A DNA stretch of 64,000 bases, taken from the NCBI RefSeq assembly GCF_037893015.1, contig NC_133658.1:251230518-251294517 (forward strand). Direction: 5' to 3'. Under the pieces are notes generated by a model. The model was not told the origin of the DNA. It made no database searches and was given only the letters and a program-made list of their open reading frames with translations. This DNA comes from Macrotis lagotis. Taxonomy: Eukaryota; Chordata; Mammalia; Peramelemorphia; Peramelidae. This document shows, piece after piece, positions 21,007 to 30,524 of this stretch. Position numbers and translations under genes: made by a program. The first letter of the stretch is position 1. Each line of letters starts with the position of its first letter.

Positions 21007-21017
21007 AACATGGCGGC
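21007..21017 (+). promoter_or_regulatory. YY1-type site AACATGGCGGC
   Basis: The 11-mer AACATGGCGGC fits the YY1 consensus AANATGGCGGC. In CpG-island promoters this motif is typically found just downstream of the transcription start in the sense orientation, as here, about 140 bp upstream of the ORF. It suggests initiation a little upstream, near 20,980-21,005. Confidence 0.7.
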
Positions 21018-21045
21018 GCCGTGGGGCCGCGGTGTCGCTTCCTGA
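21010..21045 (+). other. Upstream ORF of 11 codons in the ARFGEF2 5' leader
   Basis: The ATG embedded in the YY1-type site opens [11 protein letters not shown] and stops at TGA (21,043-21,045), 107 nt before the BIG2 start codon. Context CCAACATGG has A at -3? No: -3 is A in AAC-ATG and +4 is G, a strong Kozak context. If transcription begins upstream of 21,010 the uORF would be in the mRNA and could lower BIG2 translation. Whether it is in the transcript depends on the unmapped start site. Confidence 0.5.
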
Positions 21046-21152
21046 CGGGGGGCGGCGGCGGCGGCGGCGGCAGCCCGCGTCCGCCCCGGAGCGCCGGGAT
21101 CCCCTTCCCGCCCCGCTCCTCGGCCGGCGGAGCCCCCTCTCCGGGCCCGACC

Positions 21153-21273
21153 ATGCAGGAGAGCCAGACCAAGAGCATGTTCGTGTCCCGGGCGCTGGAG
21201 AAGATCCTGGCCGACAAGGAGGCCAAGCGGCCCCAGCACTCCCAGCTGCGCAGAGCCTGCCAGGTGGCGCTCG
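21153..21273 (+). CDS. ARFGEF2: ARFGEF2 coding exon 1 (BIG2 residues 1-40 plus first base of codon 41)
   Basis: The ATG at 21,153 opens [20 protein letters not shown] and continues with [20 protein letters not shown] before the donor CTCG|GTGAGC at 21,274. The context CCGACCATGC is a fair Kozak match (C at -3, weaker than A/G). This is the start of the DCB (dimerisation and cyclophilin-binding) domain, which mediates homodimerisation and membrane recruitment of large ARF-GEFs. From memory human BIG2 has Val at residue 24 where this has Ala. The exon ends in phase 1, so its last G pairs with AT of exon 2 to make Asp41. Reading through the donor gives only low-complexity proline-rich sequence, as expected for intron. 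Confidence 0.97.
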
Positions 21274-21293
21274 GTGAGCCGCCGCCGCCCGCC

Positions 21294-21440
21294 GGCCCCC
21301 GGCCCCCGGCCCCCGGCCCCCGGCCCCCGGCCCCGCGGCCCCTCCGCCCCCGGCCCCGCGGCCCCTCCGCCCCCGGCCCCGCGGCCCCTCCGCCCCCGGC
21401 CCCCCGCGGCCCCCCCGCCCCCCGGCCCCTCCGCCCCGGC
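21294..21440. repeat. GC-rich tandem repeats (7-bp then 23-bp units) in intron 1
   Basis: Five perfect GGCCCCC heptamers occupy 21,294-21,328. Three perfect copies of a 23-bp unit beginning GGCCCCGCGGCCCCTCCG follow at 21,329-21,397, then degenerate copies to about 21,440. The array starts 20 bases after the exon 1 donor. The minus strand carries repeated runs of four or five G, a G-quadruplex-capable sequence. Confidence 0.9.
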
Positions 21441-21865
21441 GCGCCCACGGCCCCGCCGCCTCCCCCCCAGCTTCTCCCCTGCAGGACCCCCCGGGCCGGG
21501 CCGGGCCCGCCCCAGCCCCCGGCACACCCGGCCCCACGCGCGCCCCGGGGCCGCCCCCCCGCCGTAGCCTGGGCTCCCTCCGACGCCCTCGGAGCCTCGC
21601 CGAGCCCTCGCCCGGCTCAGCCGCCGCCTCCTCTCCGGCCCCGGTCCGCGGGCCCGCCCCGCCCCCGGCTGCCCTTCGGCCTTTTATTGTGAATGGAGTT
21701 ACAGCGTCGGAGGCTCCGGGGGGCCGCGGAGGGCTTCGGGGCCGGGGCCCGGGCTGCACGGGGGCGGCGGAGGCCTCGGGCAGCCTGGAGCAGGGGATGA
21801 CCTTAGAGACCACCTGGGCCTCCGCCTCGCCCTCCGGCTCCGGGTCCGGCTCTGCCTTTCCTCCG

Positions 21866-22508
21866 CTCCCCTTCTCTCTCTTCCCCCTTCTCTTTCTTTC
21901 TCTTTCCTCTCCCCCTTCTCTCTCTCTTCCCCCCTTCTCTTTCTTTCTCTTTCCTCTCCCCCTTCTCTCTCTTTCTCTTTCCTCTCCCCCTTCTCTCTCT
22001 CTTCCCCCCTTCTCTTTCTTTCTCTTTCCTCTCCCCCTTCTCTCTCTCTTCCCCCTTCTCTTTCTTTCTCTTTCCTCTCCCCCTTCTCTCTCTCTTTCCC
22101 CCCTTCTCTTTCTTTCTCTTTCCTCTCCCCCTTCTCTCTCCCCCCTTCTCTCTCTCTTCCCCCCTTCTCTTTCTTTCTCTTTCCTCTCCCCTTCTCTCTC
22201 CCCCTTCTCTCTCTCTTCCCCCTTCTCTTTCTTTCTCTTTCCTCTCCCCCTTCTCTCTTCCCCTTCTCTCTCTCCTCTCCCCTTATCTTTTCCCCTTCTC
22301 TCTTCCCCTTCTCTCTCTCCTCTCCCCTTATCTTTTCCCCTTCTCTCTCTCTCTCTCTCTCTCTCTTTTTCCTCTCCCCCTTCTCTCTTCCCCTTCTCTC
22401 TCTCTCTCTCCTCTCCCCCTTCTCTCTTCCCCTTCTCTCTCTCTCTCCTCTCCCCTTCTCTTTCCCCCTTCTCTCTCTCTCTCTCTCTCCCCCTCCCTCC
22501 CTCCCCCA
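21866..22508 (+). repeat. 643-nt polypyrimidine (C/T) minisatellite in intron 1
   Basis: From 21,866 to 22,508 the plus strand is C or T throughout except two A residues (near 22,285 and 22,331). A complex unit of about 45-48 nt, built from TTCTCTTTCTTTCTCTTTCC plus CTCTCCCCCTTCTCTCTCTC-like blocks, recurs about seven times. It then degrades into simple (CT)n. Long open frames in it (Ser/Leu/Pro one way, Arg/Glu/Gly the other) are low-complexity artefacts. Confidence 0.97.
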
Positions 22509-23150
22509 ACAAATGAGAAAAGTGAGACTTAAGAGAGAATCTACTTGTTCGGCTCCCTTTGAATCTTCCTTGTTTTATTTCCTGGTTTCTCCCGGAACCT
22601 CCCTGCCAGACGTGTTTTCCTTAGCTGAGCAGCAAAGGCAGAAGATGCAAAGTCGTCCTTGTGTTCTTGGAGTGGATCTAGGGTTCACCCAGGAAGTGCC
22701 TGAATGTGCAATATTTTCCTTCTGGGTATTCTCCACATCATTTCATCCGTGGAGGAATGTGGGAAGTCATAGCAGAGGCTGTAAGGAGACAAGAGTGTTT
22801 ATTTCAGGAGCACAGACTGCAGAATGGTCTGAGAAGCATCACTTATTTCAACTTCTTGCTGTTTAAATCTCTCTTGGAAGATGACAGATTAATTTGCCAC
22901 TCATAGTTTCAGTTCTTTAAAAGATTTTAGGAAATGTTCATTTTTCTGTTAATTTACCAAATTATTGGAAACCATTTTGGTTTTGTCACAATTTGAAGCT
23001 GTCATCACCACAGTTTCTTCTTCTAGGATACAGAGACTGATCTTGCCTGAGTAGTACAAAATTATAGTCTTAAGCTAATTAAGCTAAAAAATGAAGATTT
23101 AGTGAAAGAAGTTTTGGTAAAGTTCATTTGTAACTTTTACTTTTTAAATT
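22509..23150. other. Repeat-free intron 1 sequence
   Basis: No interspersed repeat recognised. A 117-codon open frame at 22,513-22,866 has no recognisable domain, no splice support and atypical composition, so I do not call it a gene. It is the first single-copy-looking DNA after the island and a plausible place for regulatory sequence, though nothing specific is visible. Confidence 0.5.
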
Positions 23151-23194
23151 TTAATATTTTATTTATTTTTCCAACTACATACAAAGATAGTTTT

Positions 23195-23295
23195 TCAACC
23201 ATTATTTCTTTTAATTTATTTAAGGCACTGGAGTTAAGTGACTTGCCCAAGGTCACACAGCTAGGCAATTATTAAGTGTCCGAGGCCAGATTGAA
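23195..23295 (-). mobile_element. SINE fragment (WSINE1-like)
   Basis: AAGGCACTGGAGTTAAGTGACTTGCC through GTGTCCGAGGCCAGATTG; the head part is missing. Confidence 0.75.
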
Positions 23296-23880
23296 CATTT
23301 ATAATTTTCAGACATCTTTAAAGTCTTCTAATTCTGATAACCAAGCACAAAATGAGTCATTACATACTTAGTTCTGTCAACTCAATGTTAATGTTAAGTA
23401 ACCAAGGTGCTTCAGTTCATAATAGTAACTGGTTTCTTGTTCTGTGAAATTTCATTTAGTTCTGTGATATTGATAATGCTTCCAGAGGAGTTTCAGAAAA
23501 TGGTTATTTAGTAGAAGATATTTAGCACAAATGTTTATATAGAATTTTCATTAAACATTTAATATAATTCTCACAGTATTCATTTGGATTCCAACTTCGT
23601 ACATTGCAACACTTTTCTGATCTATAATCTATATTTTGAGGTGTTTGTGGCATATATTGGTTGATTACACAGCATTATATTTCATAATGGTCTGGGAGTG
23701 AGTTGTTAAGACACCATCTAGACTTGTTTTAAGTTCACCAGAACAATATATTTTCCCTGTGGAACTTTGTGTTTGTGTGGGTTCTGTGAGAAACTTTTGA
23801 GACAAGCAGTATTTTTTCCTCTACAATAATAGATGATATAGAAGTTCATCATTTAGAGCTGAAATAGGTAGTACAGAATA
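23296..23880. other. No recognisable feature (intron 1)
   Basis: AT-rich intronic sequence without an assignable repeat. Confidence 0.4.
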
Positions 23881-24015
23881 GGTTCATCAGTTTAGTGCTG
23901 GAAAGGACTCTTCAGAGGTCATCTAACCCTACCTACTTATTTTACAGATGAGGAAGGTTGTAACTTACCCAAGATCATACAGATATTAAGTTGAATAGCC
24001 TTGGAACCTACATTT
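23880..24015 (-). repeat. MIR-type SINE
   Basis: GCTGGAAAGGACTCTTCAGAGGTCATCTAACCC, ATTTTACAGATGAGGAAGG, CCAAGATCATACAG: antisense MIR. Confidence 0.75.
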
Positions 24016-24071
24016 AGTTTCATCTCTACACACAATATACACATATATGCCTGAGCCTTGTGTAATGATGG

Positions 24072-24480
24072 TTGTCCTTTGTTTTTCTTTTTTTTAAGTT
24101 TTGGCAAGGCAATGGGGTTAAGTGGCTTGCCCAAGGCCACACAGCTAGGTAATTATTAAGTGTCTGAGGCTGGATTGAACCCAGGTACTCCGGACTCCAG
24201 GGCTGGTGCTCTACACACTGCACCACCTAGCTGCCCCTTGTCCTCTGTTCTTGAAGAAGACTATGACAAGTAGCCTGAATTGGATTTGAGTGAGGGAGTG
24301 CTAGGCTAAGTCACCAGTCTTACTTTCTTCTCTGGAACCATCTGAGTCCAGATAGGAATCAGGAGGTGGTCCTAGACGAGAGACAATCAGGGTTAAAATG
24401 ACTTGCCCAAGGTCACTCAGCTAGTATGTGTCAAATGCCTGAGACCAGTGTTTTATCCACTGTGTTGCTTAGTTGCCCTT
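24072..24480 (-). mobile_element. Long SINE with a WSINE1 inserted in its tail
   Basis: The long SINE (minus) runs 24,238-24,480, from TTGTCCTCTGTTCTTGAAG to CCACTGTGTTGCTTAGTTGCCC. A WSINE1 copy (24,084-24,237, also minus) sits at its 3' tip; TSD TTGTCCTTTGTT / TTGTCCTCTGTT at 24,072-24,083 and 24,238-24,249. Confidence 0.85.
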
Positions 24481-25935
24481 GAGCCTTGTGTATAGTATGT
24501 GTGAGTGATATAGAAGTAAGTATGTGTGTATAAACTTGAGGGTAGGAGAATTGACTTAATATCCCTCCTATGTCCTCCTGACACTATATTTTGATTGATC
24601 TATCTATATAAATTTTATGAATATGAAAAACATTAACAACCAAATATCTGCTGTGATGGTACCTTATTTCTAGGAGCTGCCTTAACAATGAGTGAATACC
24701 TATACATTTTTTTTTTTTAGCAGAATCTCTGGTGGTTATTGATCAGAAGAAATACCCAATTTTTCAATTAGCAATAGGGAATAATGCTGACATGTGTGGT
24801 TAAATCTACCTGAACTTATCAAGGCGCCTAGTGCCTTATACTGAACAGGCATTTCTTTTTAGGATTCCATTCTGGCCAGTTTTTTCTGGTACTGTGAACT
24901 CTTAGGATGTTGCTAACAGAAACAAAGATAAAAACCAAACATTTTGAAACAATCTGAATGTTGGTCTTCAGGTCTGTAGTTCTAGCTTTAAATTGGCTGC
25001 AGGCTCCCTAAGTTGAGGAAGTGGAAAATAAAGGGCAAATGGTTGGGATGAAGTTATGTGTAACAAATGCAATATAGCAGATATCTGGGTTTGGAAATCT
25101 TGATTTTGTGACTGTTTCCCCTAAGGTTACTCCAAGTCACCAGACTCACCTGGCATCTATTCCCCCACCCCAATGTAGTAGGGGATCATGGGTAAAATTA
25201 CATAACAAGGAAAGAAATATTGAAGTTTTCTTTTTTAAAGCTACTATCTTTTTCAAGAAGGTGAATGTTCAGTTCTAGAGAATGAGAGACTTTTAATGTG
25301 TAGATTAGCTAACAACATTACAGTTCAAAGTTGGAATTCTTGATCAAAGAATAGACGGACAGCACCCTTAGAGGAAACAACTTAGGGCTACCTAGTTAGA
25401 ATTATTTTAGCAAAGGAGCTAGGCCTCAGAAATTGAGCATTTTTTAATGTTGGTTGACATTTTGTCTTCCTGTCCTCTTTGGTTTATAGATGCCATAAAA
25501 CAGAATGTAAGTCTCAGTTTATTGGGGCATTAACCTACTTAACCACAGGGAGATCTGGATTTTGTCTTGTAAAAGCAGTGACAAATAGGATCACCCAGGT
25601 TTAAAGCAATCTTGGTTATTTGTCTTGCTTGAATACTAACTGCTCAGGCTAGGCAGGGACTGCCTACTTATGGGATGAGCCCTTCCTTAGTTTCTGTTAG
25701 CTGGAGATCTGGTATTTATCACTTCTAAAACTTTGCTTGTCTTTACTCTGTTAATTGGGCTTTGATATATGCTTTACACTCTTTCAACACTGTGGAAGAA
25801 CATGGTTATAGTACTAAGACCTTACTCCTATAATTGTCTCATTCAGAAGTCATTTTCACTATAACAACTTGTAAATCTTTTTTGCTAACTTGTACATTTA
25901 CATCATCTCAATGTCTCCCAGTATTCTTCCCTCTT
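24481..25935. other. Long stretch of intron 1 without recognised repeats
   Basis: About 1.45 kb with no SINE, L1 or L2 that I recognise, in a window where such gaps are rare. No exon is supported. It may be single-copy intronic sequence; conservation cannot be judged here. Confidence 0.45.
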
Positions 25936-25939
25936 CCAA

Positions 25940-26290
25940 AAGAGCCAGCACAGTTAAAGGACTGTGCCTGGAGTCAGAAAATTGGGGTCTCAGAAATTTA
26001 GTGGTTCTGAGACTGGAGTCAGTCATGCTTCACCTGTTGGTGTTTCAGTTCCTTATCTGTAAAATGGGGCTAATAATAATTCTTAGCTTTCCTGGGTTGT
26101 TATTTTTTTTGTGTTTTTTTTTGTTAAGACAAATGGGGTTGAGTGACTTGCCCAAGGTCACACAGCTAGGTAATTATTACGTGTCTGAGGCTGGATTTGA
26201 ACTCAGGTTCTCCTGAATCCAGGGCTGGTGCTCTATCCACTGCGCCACCTACCTCCCCCCCCCCATAAAGTACTCACCAAATGCTTATTT
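25940..26290 (+). repeat. MIR-type SINE split by a WSINE1
   Basis: GACTGTGCCTGGAGTCAGAAAATTGG, CAGTTCCTTATCTGTAAAATGGGG, TAATAATTCTTAGC then, beyond the WSINE1, AAAGTACTCACCAAATGC: sense MIR order. Confidence 0.7.
26102..26258 (-). mobile_element. WSINE1-type SINE
   Basis: TAAGACAAATGGGGTTGAGTG through CACTGCGCCACCTACC, then a C-run. Confidence 0.88.
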
Positions 26291-26339
26291 TCTTCCTATG
26301 TAGTAAAAAATTTTTTTTTTAAAGAAAAGGGGGGAAAAG

Positions 26340-26491
26340 AAAAAAAATCAATTTATTTAAGGCAATGGGATTAAGTGACTTGCCCAAGGTCACACAGTAA
26401 GGCAGTTATTAAGTGTCTGAGATCAGTTTTGAATTCAGGTCCTCCTGACTCCAGGGCTGGCACTCTATCCACTGTGCTACCTAGCTGCCCC
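26340..26491 (-). mobile_element. WSINE1-type SINE
   Basis: TTAAGGCAATGGGATTAAGTG through CTACCTAGCTGCCCC; second of three same-strand SINEs within 800 bp. Confidence 0.88.
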
Positions 26492-26499
26492 TGGAAAAA

Positions 26500-27130
26500 G
26501 AAAAAAATTAACAGAACTTGATTAACAATTGAAAATTTATTTTCATATACTGTTTCATACTTATGGATCCATTTTCCTGTCTCTTTTCTAGGGCCAGGCT
26601 TGGTCTTTGTAATTTTGCAACATTCATTCACTTTGTTATTTGTAGTGGTTCTTTTCATTTAAATTGTATAGTCTTTGTATAGATTGTTTTCCTATCTCTA
26701 CTTCCTTCTGTTTTCTTTTCTTTTTTTTTTTTTTTTAAGGTTTCTTTTTGCAAGGCAAATGGGGTTAAGTGGCTTGCCCAAGGCCACACAAGGCTAGGTA
26801 GTTATTAAGTGTCTGAGGTCTGATTTGAACCCAGGTACTTCTGACTCCAGGGCCAGTGCTCTATCCACTGCGCCACCTAGCTGCCCCTTCTACTTCATTC
26901 TGTATCATTTTTTTTTAATGTAAGTCTTTCTGGGCTTCTTTGTATTCATCATAGTCATCATTTCTGATGGGAGAGTAGTATTCCCTGTATTCATGCATCA
27001 CAGTTTGTTTAGCCATCTGCTTTGTTTACAATTCTTTGCTACTGCAAAAAATAATACCTTGAATATGTTGAGATGTTGAGTTTTCTTCTTAATTGGGAAT
27101 GTATTCCTATAGGGAAATCATGACCTCTCC
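26500..27130 (-). repeat. Old L1 3' end split by a WSINE1
   Basis: GGATCCATTTTCCTGTCTC and AATTTTGCAACATTCATTC, then, beyond the SINE, CATCACAGTTTGTTTAGCCATC and CAATTCTTTGCTACTGCAAA: minus-strand L1. The 26,540-26,670 block has an inverted counterpart at 28,300-28,460. Confidence 0.65.
26698..26903 (-). mobile_element. WSINE1-type SINE
   Basis: GGTTTCTTTTTGCAAGGC through CACCTAGCTGCCCC (26,712-26,887); TSD CTACTTCCTTCTGT / CTACTTCATTCTGT. Confidence 0.9.
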
Positions 27131-27169
27131 TGATATTTTCCCCTCTCTTTTTAAAATACCTGGCATTTG

Positions 27170-27860
27170 GAGATCTGTCTAGATAACAAGTTCTTTATAC
27201 TGGGTACTTCTTGAGAGCAGGGACTGTTTTTTGCCTTCTTTGTATCCCCAAGGCTTAACCCAATGTAAACAGATAGCAAACATGGAATAAATACTTACTG
27301 ATTTTAAAATTGATTATGAAACTGCTTGTCTGTTTTCTGTATAGAAATGTCAGGTCAACCAACTCTTTAAAACACACCTACTGTGTGCTAGGCTGGATCA
27401 CATTTGAGAAACTGTGATATTTGGAGGAGAAAGTTTTGACTTCTAGAAGATGGAAGAATGTAGGAGGATAATTAGCAAAGCTTAATGAAAGAGGTAGCAC
27501 CTGACTTAAACTTTTTAGGAATGAACTCAAAACTTGTAGTATTAGGGAATTCTCTTTGAAGCAAGGCCCAGAGATAAAGGACTGATAAAATGAGGGAATT
27601 CCAAGTAGTTTAATTTAGTTAGAATGTGGAGTGAAAAGGAGTTGTAAGAGATATGAGATAAGACTGAAAAAGGTCTTGGATCCAGGGCCTGATGGGCCTT
27701 TGCTTCCAGGATCAGGAGATTATTTTTACTTTATTCAAGGGGAGCAGGAGGCTCTGAAGGGTTTTTCATTAGAGCAGTGAAGTGAATTAGGGAGACTTTG
27801 GGTATAGCCTTAACAGGAAGGAATTAGAGAGGAGATGAAGACAGGAAGACCAGTTAGGAA
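27170..27860. repeat. L2 relics in both orientations
   Basis: Plus-strand L2 tail at 27,185-27,305 (TTCTTGAGAGCAGGGACTG...GGAATAAATACTTACTG). Minus-strand L2 at about 27,365-27,860 (AAAAAGGTCTTGGATCCAGGGCC; GACAGGAAGACCAGTTAGGAAG). Confidence 0.55.
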
Positions 27861-28177
27861 GTTTTTACAGTTTTACCAATTTTACACTTTTATTGACAGC
27901 ATTGATATTCAAAGTAATCAACTCTATCAAATATTCATGCTTCTCTGAAAATGTGGAGAATAATATATAAAAATTCCCAGGTTTCTGGAGCATCTTGGTA
28001 ACACTGGTTTAGGAGCCTAAAATGGCTTCCATGAGTAGGGTCAAATTAACTCTGGCAGTAAGGCCCAGCTTGATTCTAATGCACCTAGGACCTCTTATTG
28101 TCTGCATATTATCCTGCTCTCATATTCTCTCCCATCTTTATGCTTATATTCACTCCATTTCTTATTCTTTGAATTAA

Positions 28178-28590
28178 GGGTTCTTAAATTGAGATCCACA
28201 AGTAGATTTCACGGGGATGTGGGAATCTCAATGGGAAAAAAACATCTAACTTTAGTACTAGTCTCCTTACTAGAAGCCCAGAAAGACTTAAATTAAAAAA
28301 AAAATGATACAGAATGAAGTAGAGATAGGAAAACAATCCATACAATAACTGCAATTTAAATGGAAAGAACCACCACAGATTAAAAAAATGAATGTTGCAA
28401 AATTACAAAGACTAAGTCCGGCCCTAGAAAAGAGATAGGAAAATGGATTTTCATACAGCTGATATTTTTCATTTCCTTCAGTTGCTAGTATTAAAAACCC
28501 CAGCAAAACTGAACATTCTTAGAAGTCTATAGGCTGTACTAAACTAGTAAAGGGATTCATGACACAAAAAAATATTAAGAACTCCTATTT
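28178..28590 (+). mobile_element. hAT-type DNA transposon with an L1 scrap inside (tentative)
   Basis: Left end AAGGGTTCTTAAATTGAGATCC and right end AAGGGATTCATGACACAAAAAAATATTAAGAAC match the family at 4,385 and 6,490. The interior 28,295-28,460 (GATACAGAATGAAGTAGAG...) is plus-strand old L1 3' sequence. Confidence 0.5.
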
Positions 28591-28599
28591 ATTTATGAA

Positions 28600-28880
28600 T
28601 TTCTCCTTTCTTCTCTGGCTCTTGAAAACCTTTCATTGTTTCTCAGGTACCATGTTCTCCTGATTGATTACATATTCCCTCAGTTGAAATTTATCCTTAC
28701 CTCCTTAAATTTCCTGGCACTTCTTGTTCTCCTTTGCCCCATGGCAGTCTTCCTTTGTTTTTTTAACGTCATGCTTTTCTTCCCCACCCTAGCCTTCCAC
28801 CAACACATATTAGACAGAAAACTCTTTGAGGGCAGTAACTGATTTTTACAAGCTTTGTATTTCAAGCACCTAGCACCAAG
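28600..28880 (+). repeat. L2 3' end
   Basis: TCCTGATTGATTACATATTCC, CTTCCACCAACACATATTAGACAG, CTCTTTGAGGGCAGTAACTG, CAAGCACCTAGCACC: sense L2 tail, decayed. Confidence 0.65.
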
Positions 28881-28884
28881 TGGT

Positions 28885-29080
28885 AGTGGTGTTCAATCAT
28901 TTTATTTGGGTGTGGTCTGACTCTTCATTATCCCATTTGGAATTTTCTTGGCAAAGATATTGGAGTGATTTGCCATTGCCTTCTCCTACAGATGAGGAAA
29001 CTGAGACAGAGTTCAATGATTTCTGGATTACACAGCTGACAAATATTTGAGATTGAATTTGAACTCTTGAAGAAGAGTCT
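28885..29080 (-). mobile_element. SINE with RTE-like tail
   Basis: TTCAATCATTTTATTTGGGTG then CTTGGCAAAGATATTGGAGTG, TTTGCCATTGCCTTCTCC: the reverse complement of the tail at 2,880-2,980. Confidence 0.75.
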
Positions 29081-29449
29081 TCATGATGTCTTCCTCATGG
29101 GGACCCATCATCACCTAGGTAGATAATATGTGTTATAGGTTTGAAATTGAATTAAGAAGAGATGAGGATTTTGCTGAAGTGTTTTTATAATACTTACCCA
29201 AAATTTACATATGCGGAGAAATAGTATAAGGTAGAGTAGGGAAAAAAATTTATTTCATGTGAAATTGAAAGGCATTGTCATCATATATGGTAATGGTAAA
29301 AGGTATTTGAAGCAAACAATATTTCAAGGAAACCTTTTTTTTTCAAGGGAACCTCTTAAGAGACTTCTGCTATCTGTATTCATAAGCACCAAATAAAAAT
29401 TTGTTGAATCACCTTCTAATAGGGTTTTTTTTTTATGAGAGGTGATATA

Positions 29450-30480
29450 GGTACTCAGTAACCAACAATAATTATTATTTATTGTGCATGCCATGTGCCA
29501 GGCTCTTTGGTGGAATCTGGAGATATAAAGAGAAAGAATGAAACAGTCTGTAATCCCAAGGAATTTATTATGTTTTAATGACAAGAAAACATACATATAG
29601 AATATAAATATAAAGTGAATAACCATAAATAAAAAGTAATTTGGGAGAAAAGGCATTAGAATTGGAATCAGAAAAGGCTTCATGCAAATGTTAATAGAAT
29701 TATCTTACAGAAAGGTTGGGAATCTCTGAAGCATAGATGAGTTAGAACAAAGCTGGGAGATGATGGAGTGTGCCTTGTGTTACAAAGGAATTTTTTGACT
29801 AGATATCAGATGATGGGAGGGAGAGTAATAACATCTGAAACTGGAAAGCTATGTTGGGGTCAGGTTATGTAGGATTTTGAAATATCTTAACAGAGAAGTT
29901 TATTTTAAAAATTATTTATTTTGATGAGGCAACTGGGCTTAAATGACTTGCCCAAGGTCACACAGCTAGTAAATGTCAAGAGTCAAATTTGAACTTTGCT
30001 CCTCCTGATTTCAAAGCTGCTGCTCTATTCACTGTGCCACCTAGCTGCCCCTATATTTTAGTTCAGAGGCAGTAGGAAGTCACTAGAATTGATTGAGTAG
30101 GGGAGTCACATTGTCAGTTCTGCACTTCAGGAAAACTATTTTGGCAACAGTTGTATGATACACTGGAGCAGTGAGACTTGAGGCAAGTTGACCAATTAAG
30201 AGGCTGTTGTTATGAGTTGAGATGAGAGATGTCTTAAGTAGAAAGAAGGGAAAGATGTGGTAAAACTAGAATTGGCAAGAAACAGCAACTTCAGAGGGAC
30301 AGAGACTGAGGAGTTTAGGATAAAGTTGATATGGTACTGGGAAATTAGAAGCAAAGTGTTACCTTTGACAGAAATAGGGAAGTTCAGAAAAGGGAAGAGG
30401 GTTGGTAGAAAGATAAATTTGTATATGTTGAGTTTGAGATTTTTGGGGAAAGGCACAGTAGTTACTATCAGAAAGACTTG
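29450..30480 (-). repeat. L2 LINE, about 0.9 kb, with a SINE inserted
   Basis: Follows antisense L2 for a long way: TGCATGCCATGTGCCAGG, GGAAAGCTATGTTGGGGTCAGG, GAGGCAGTAGGAAGTCACTAG, AAGAGGCTGTTG, AAATAGGGAAGTTCAGAAAAG, TATGTTGAGTTTGAGATTTTTGGG. A SINE at about 29,915-30,052 (CAACTGGGCTTAAATGACTTGCC...CACCTAGCTGCCCC, minus) interrupts it. Confidence 0.75.
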
Positions 30481-30524
30481 AGTTTAAATCCTTTTCAACA
30501 CTTACATTTACTTCCTGGGTAATT

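Larger units (their letters stand above)
20690..21860 (+). promoter_or_regulatory. ARFGEF2: CpG-island promoter of ARFGEF2
   Basis: Base composition changes abruptly at about 20,690 from AT-rich repeat DNA to very GC- and CpG-rich DNA, and falls back at about 21,860 where the polypyrimidine tract starts. The island covers the presumed transcription start, exon 1 and the first 590 nt of intron 1. Several GC boxes (GGGGCGG or its complement) lie at 20,885-20,985, and no TATA box is evident. This is the usual architecture of a housekeeping gene with dispersed initiation. Confidence 0.9.

Noticed and set aside
20657..22512. Very long Arg/Glu/Gly-rich and Pro/Ser/Leu-rich open frames on both strands (up to 557 codons)
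   Set aside because: They arise from stop-poor GC-rich island DNA and the polypyrimidine tract. Composition is repetitive, no domain is present, and the true exon 1 overlaps them in another frame.
22513..22866. 117-codon frame just after the polypyrimidine tract as an alternative exon
   Set aside because: No recognisable domain and no evidence of use. ARFGEF2 exon 1 joins exon 2 in the correct phase without it.
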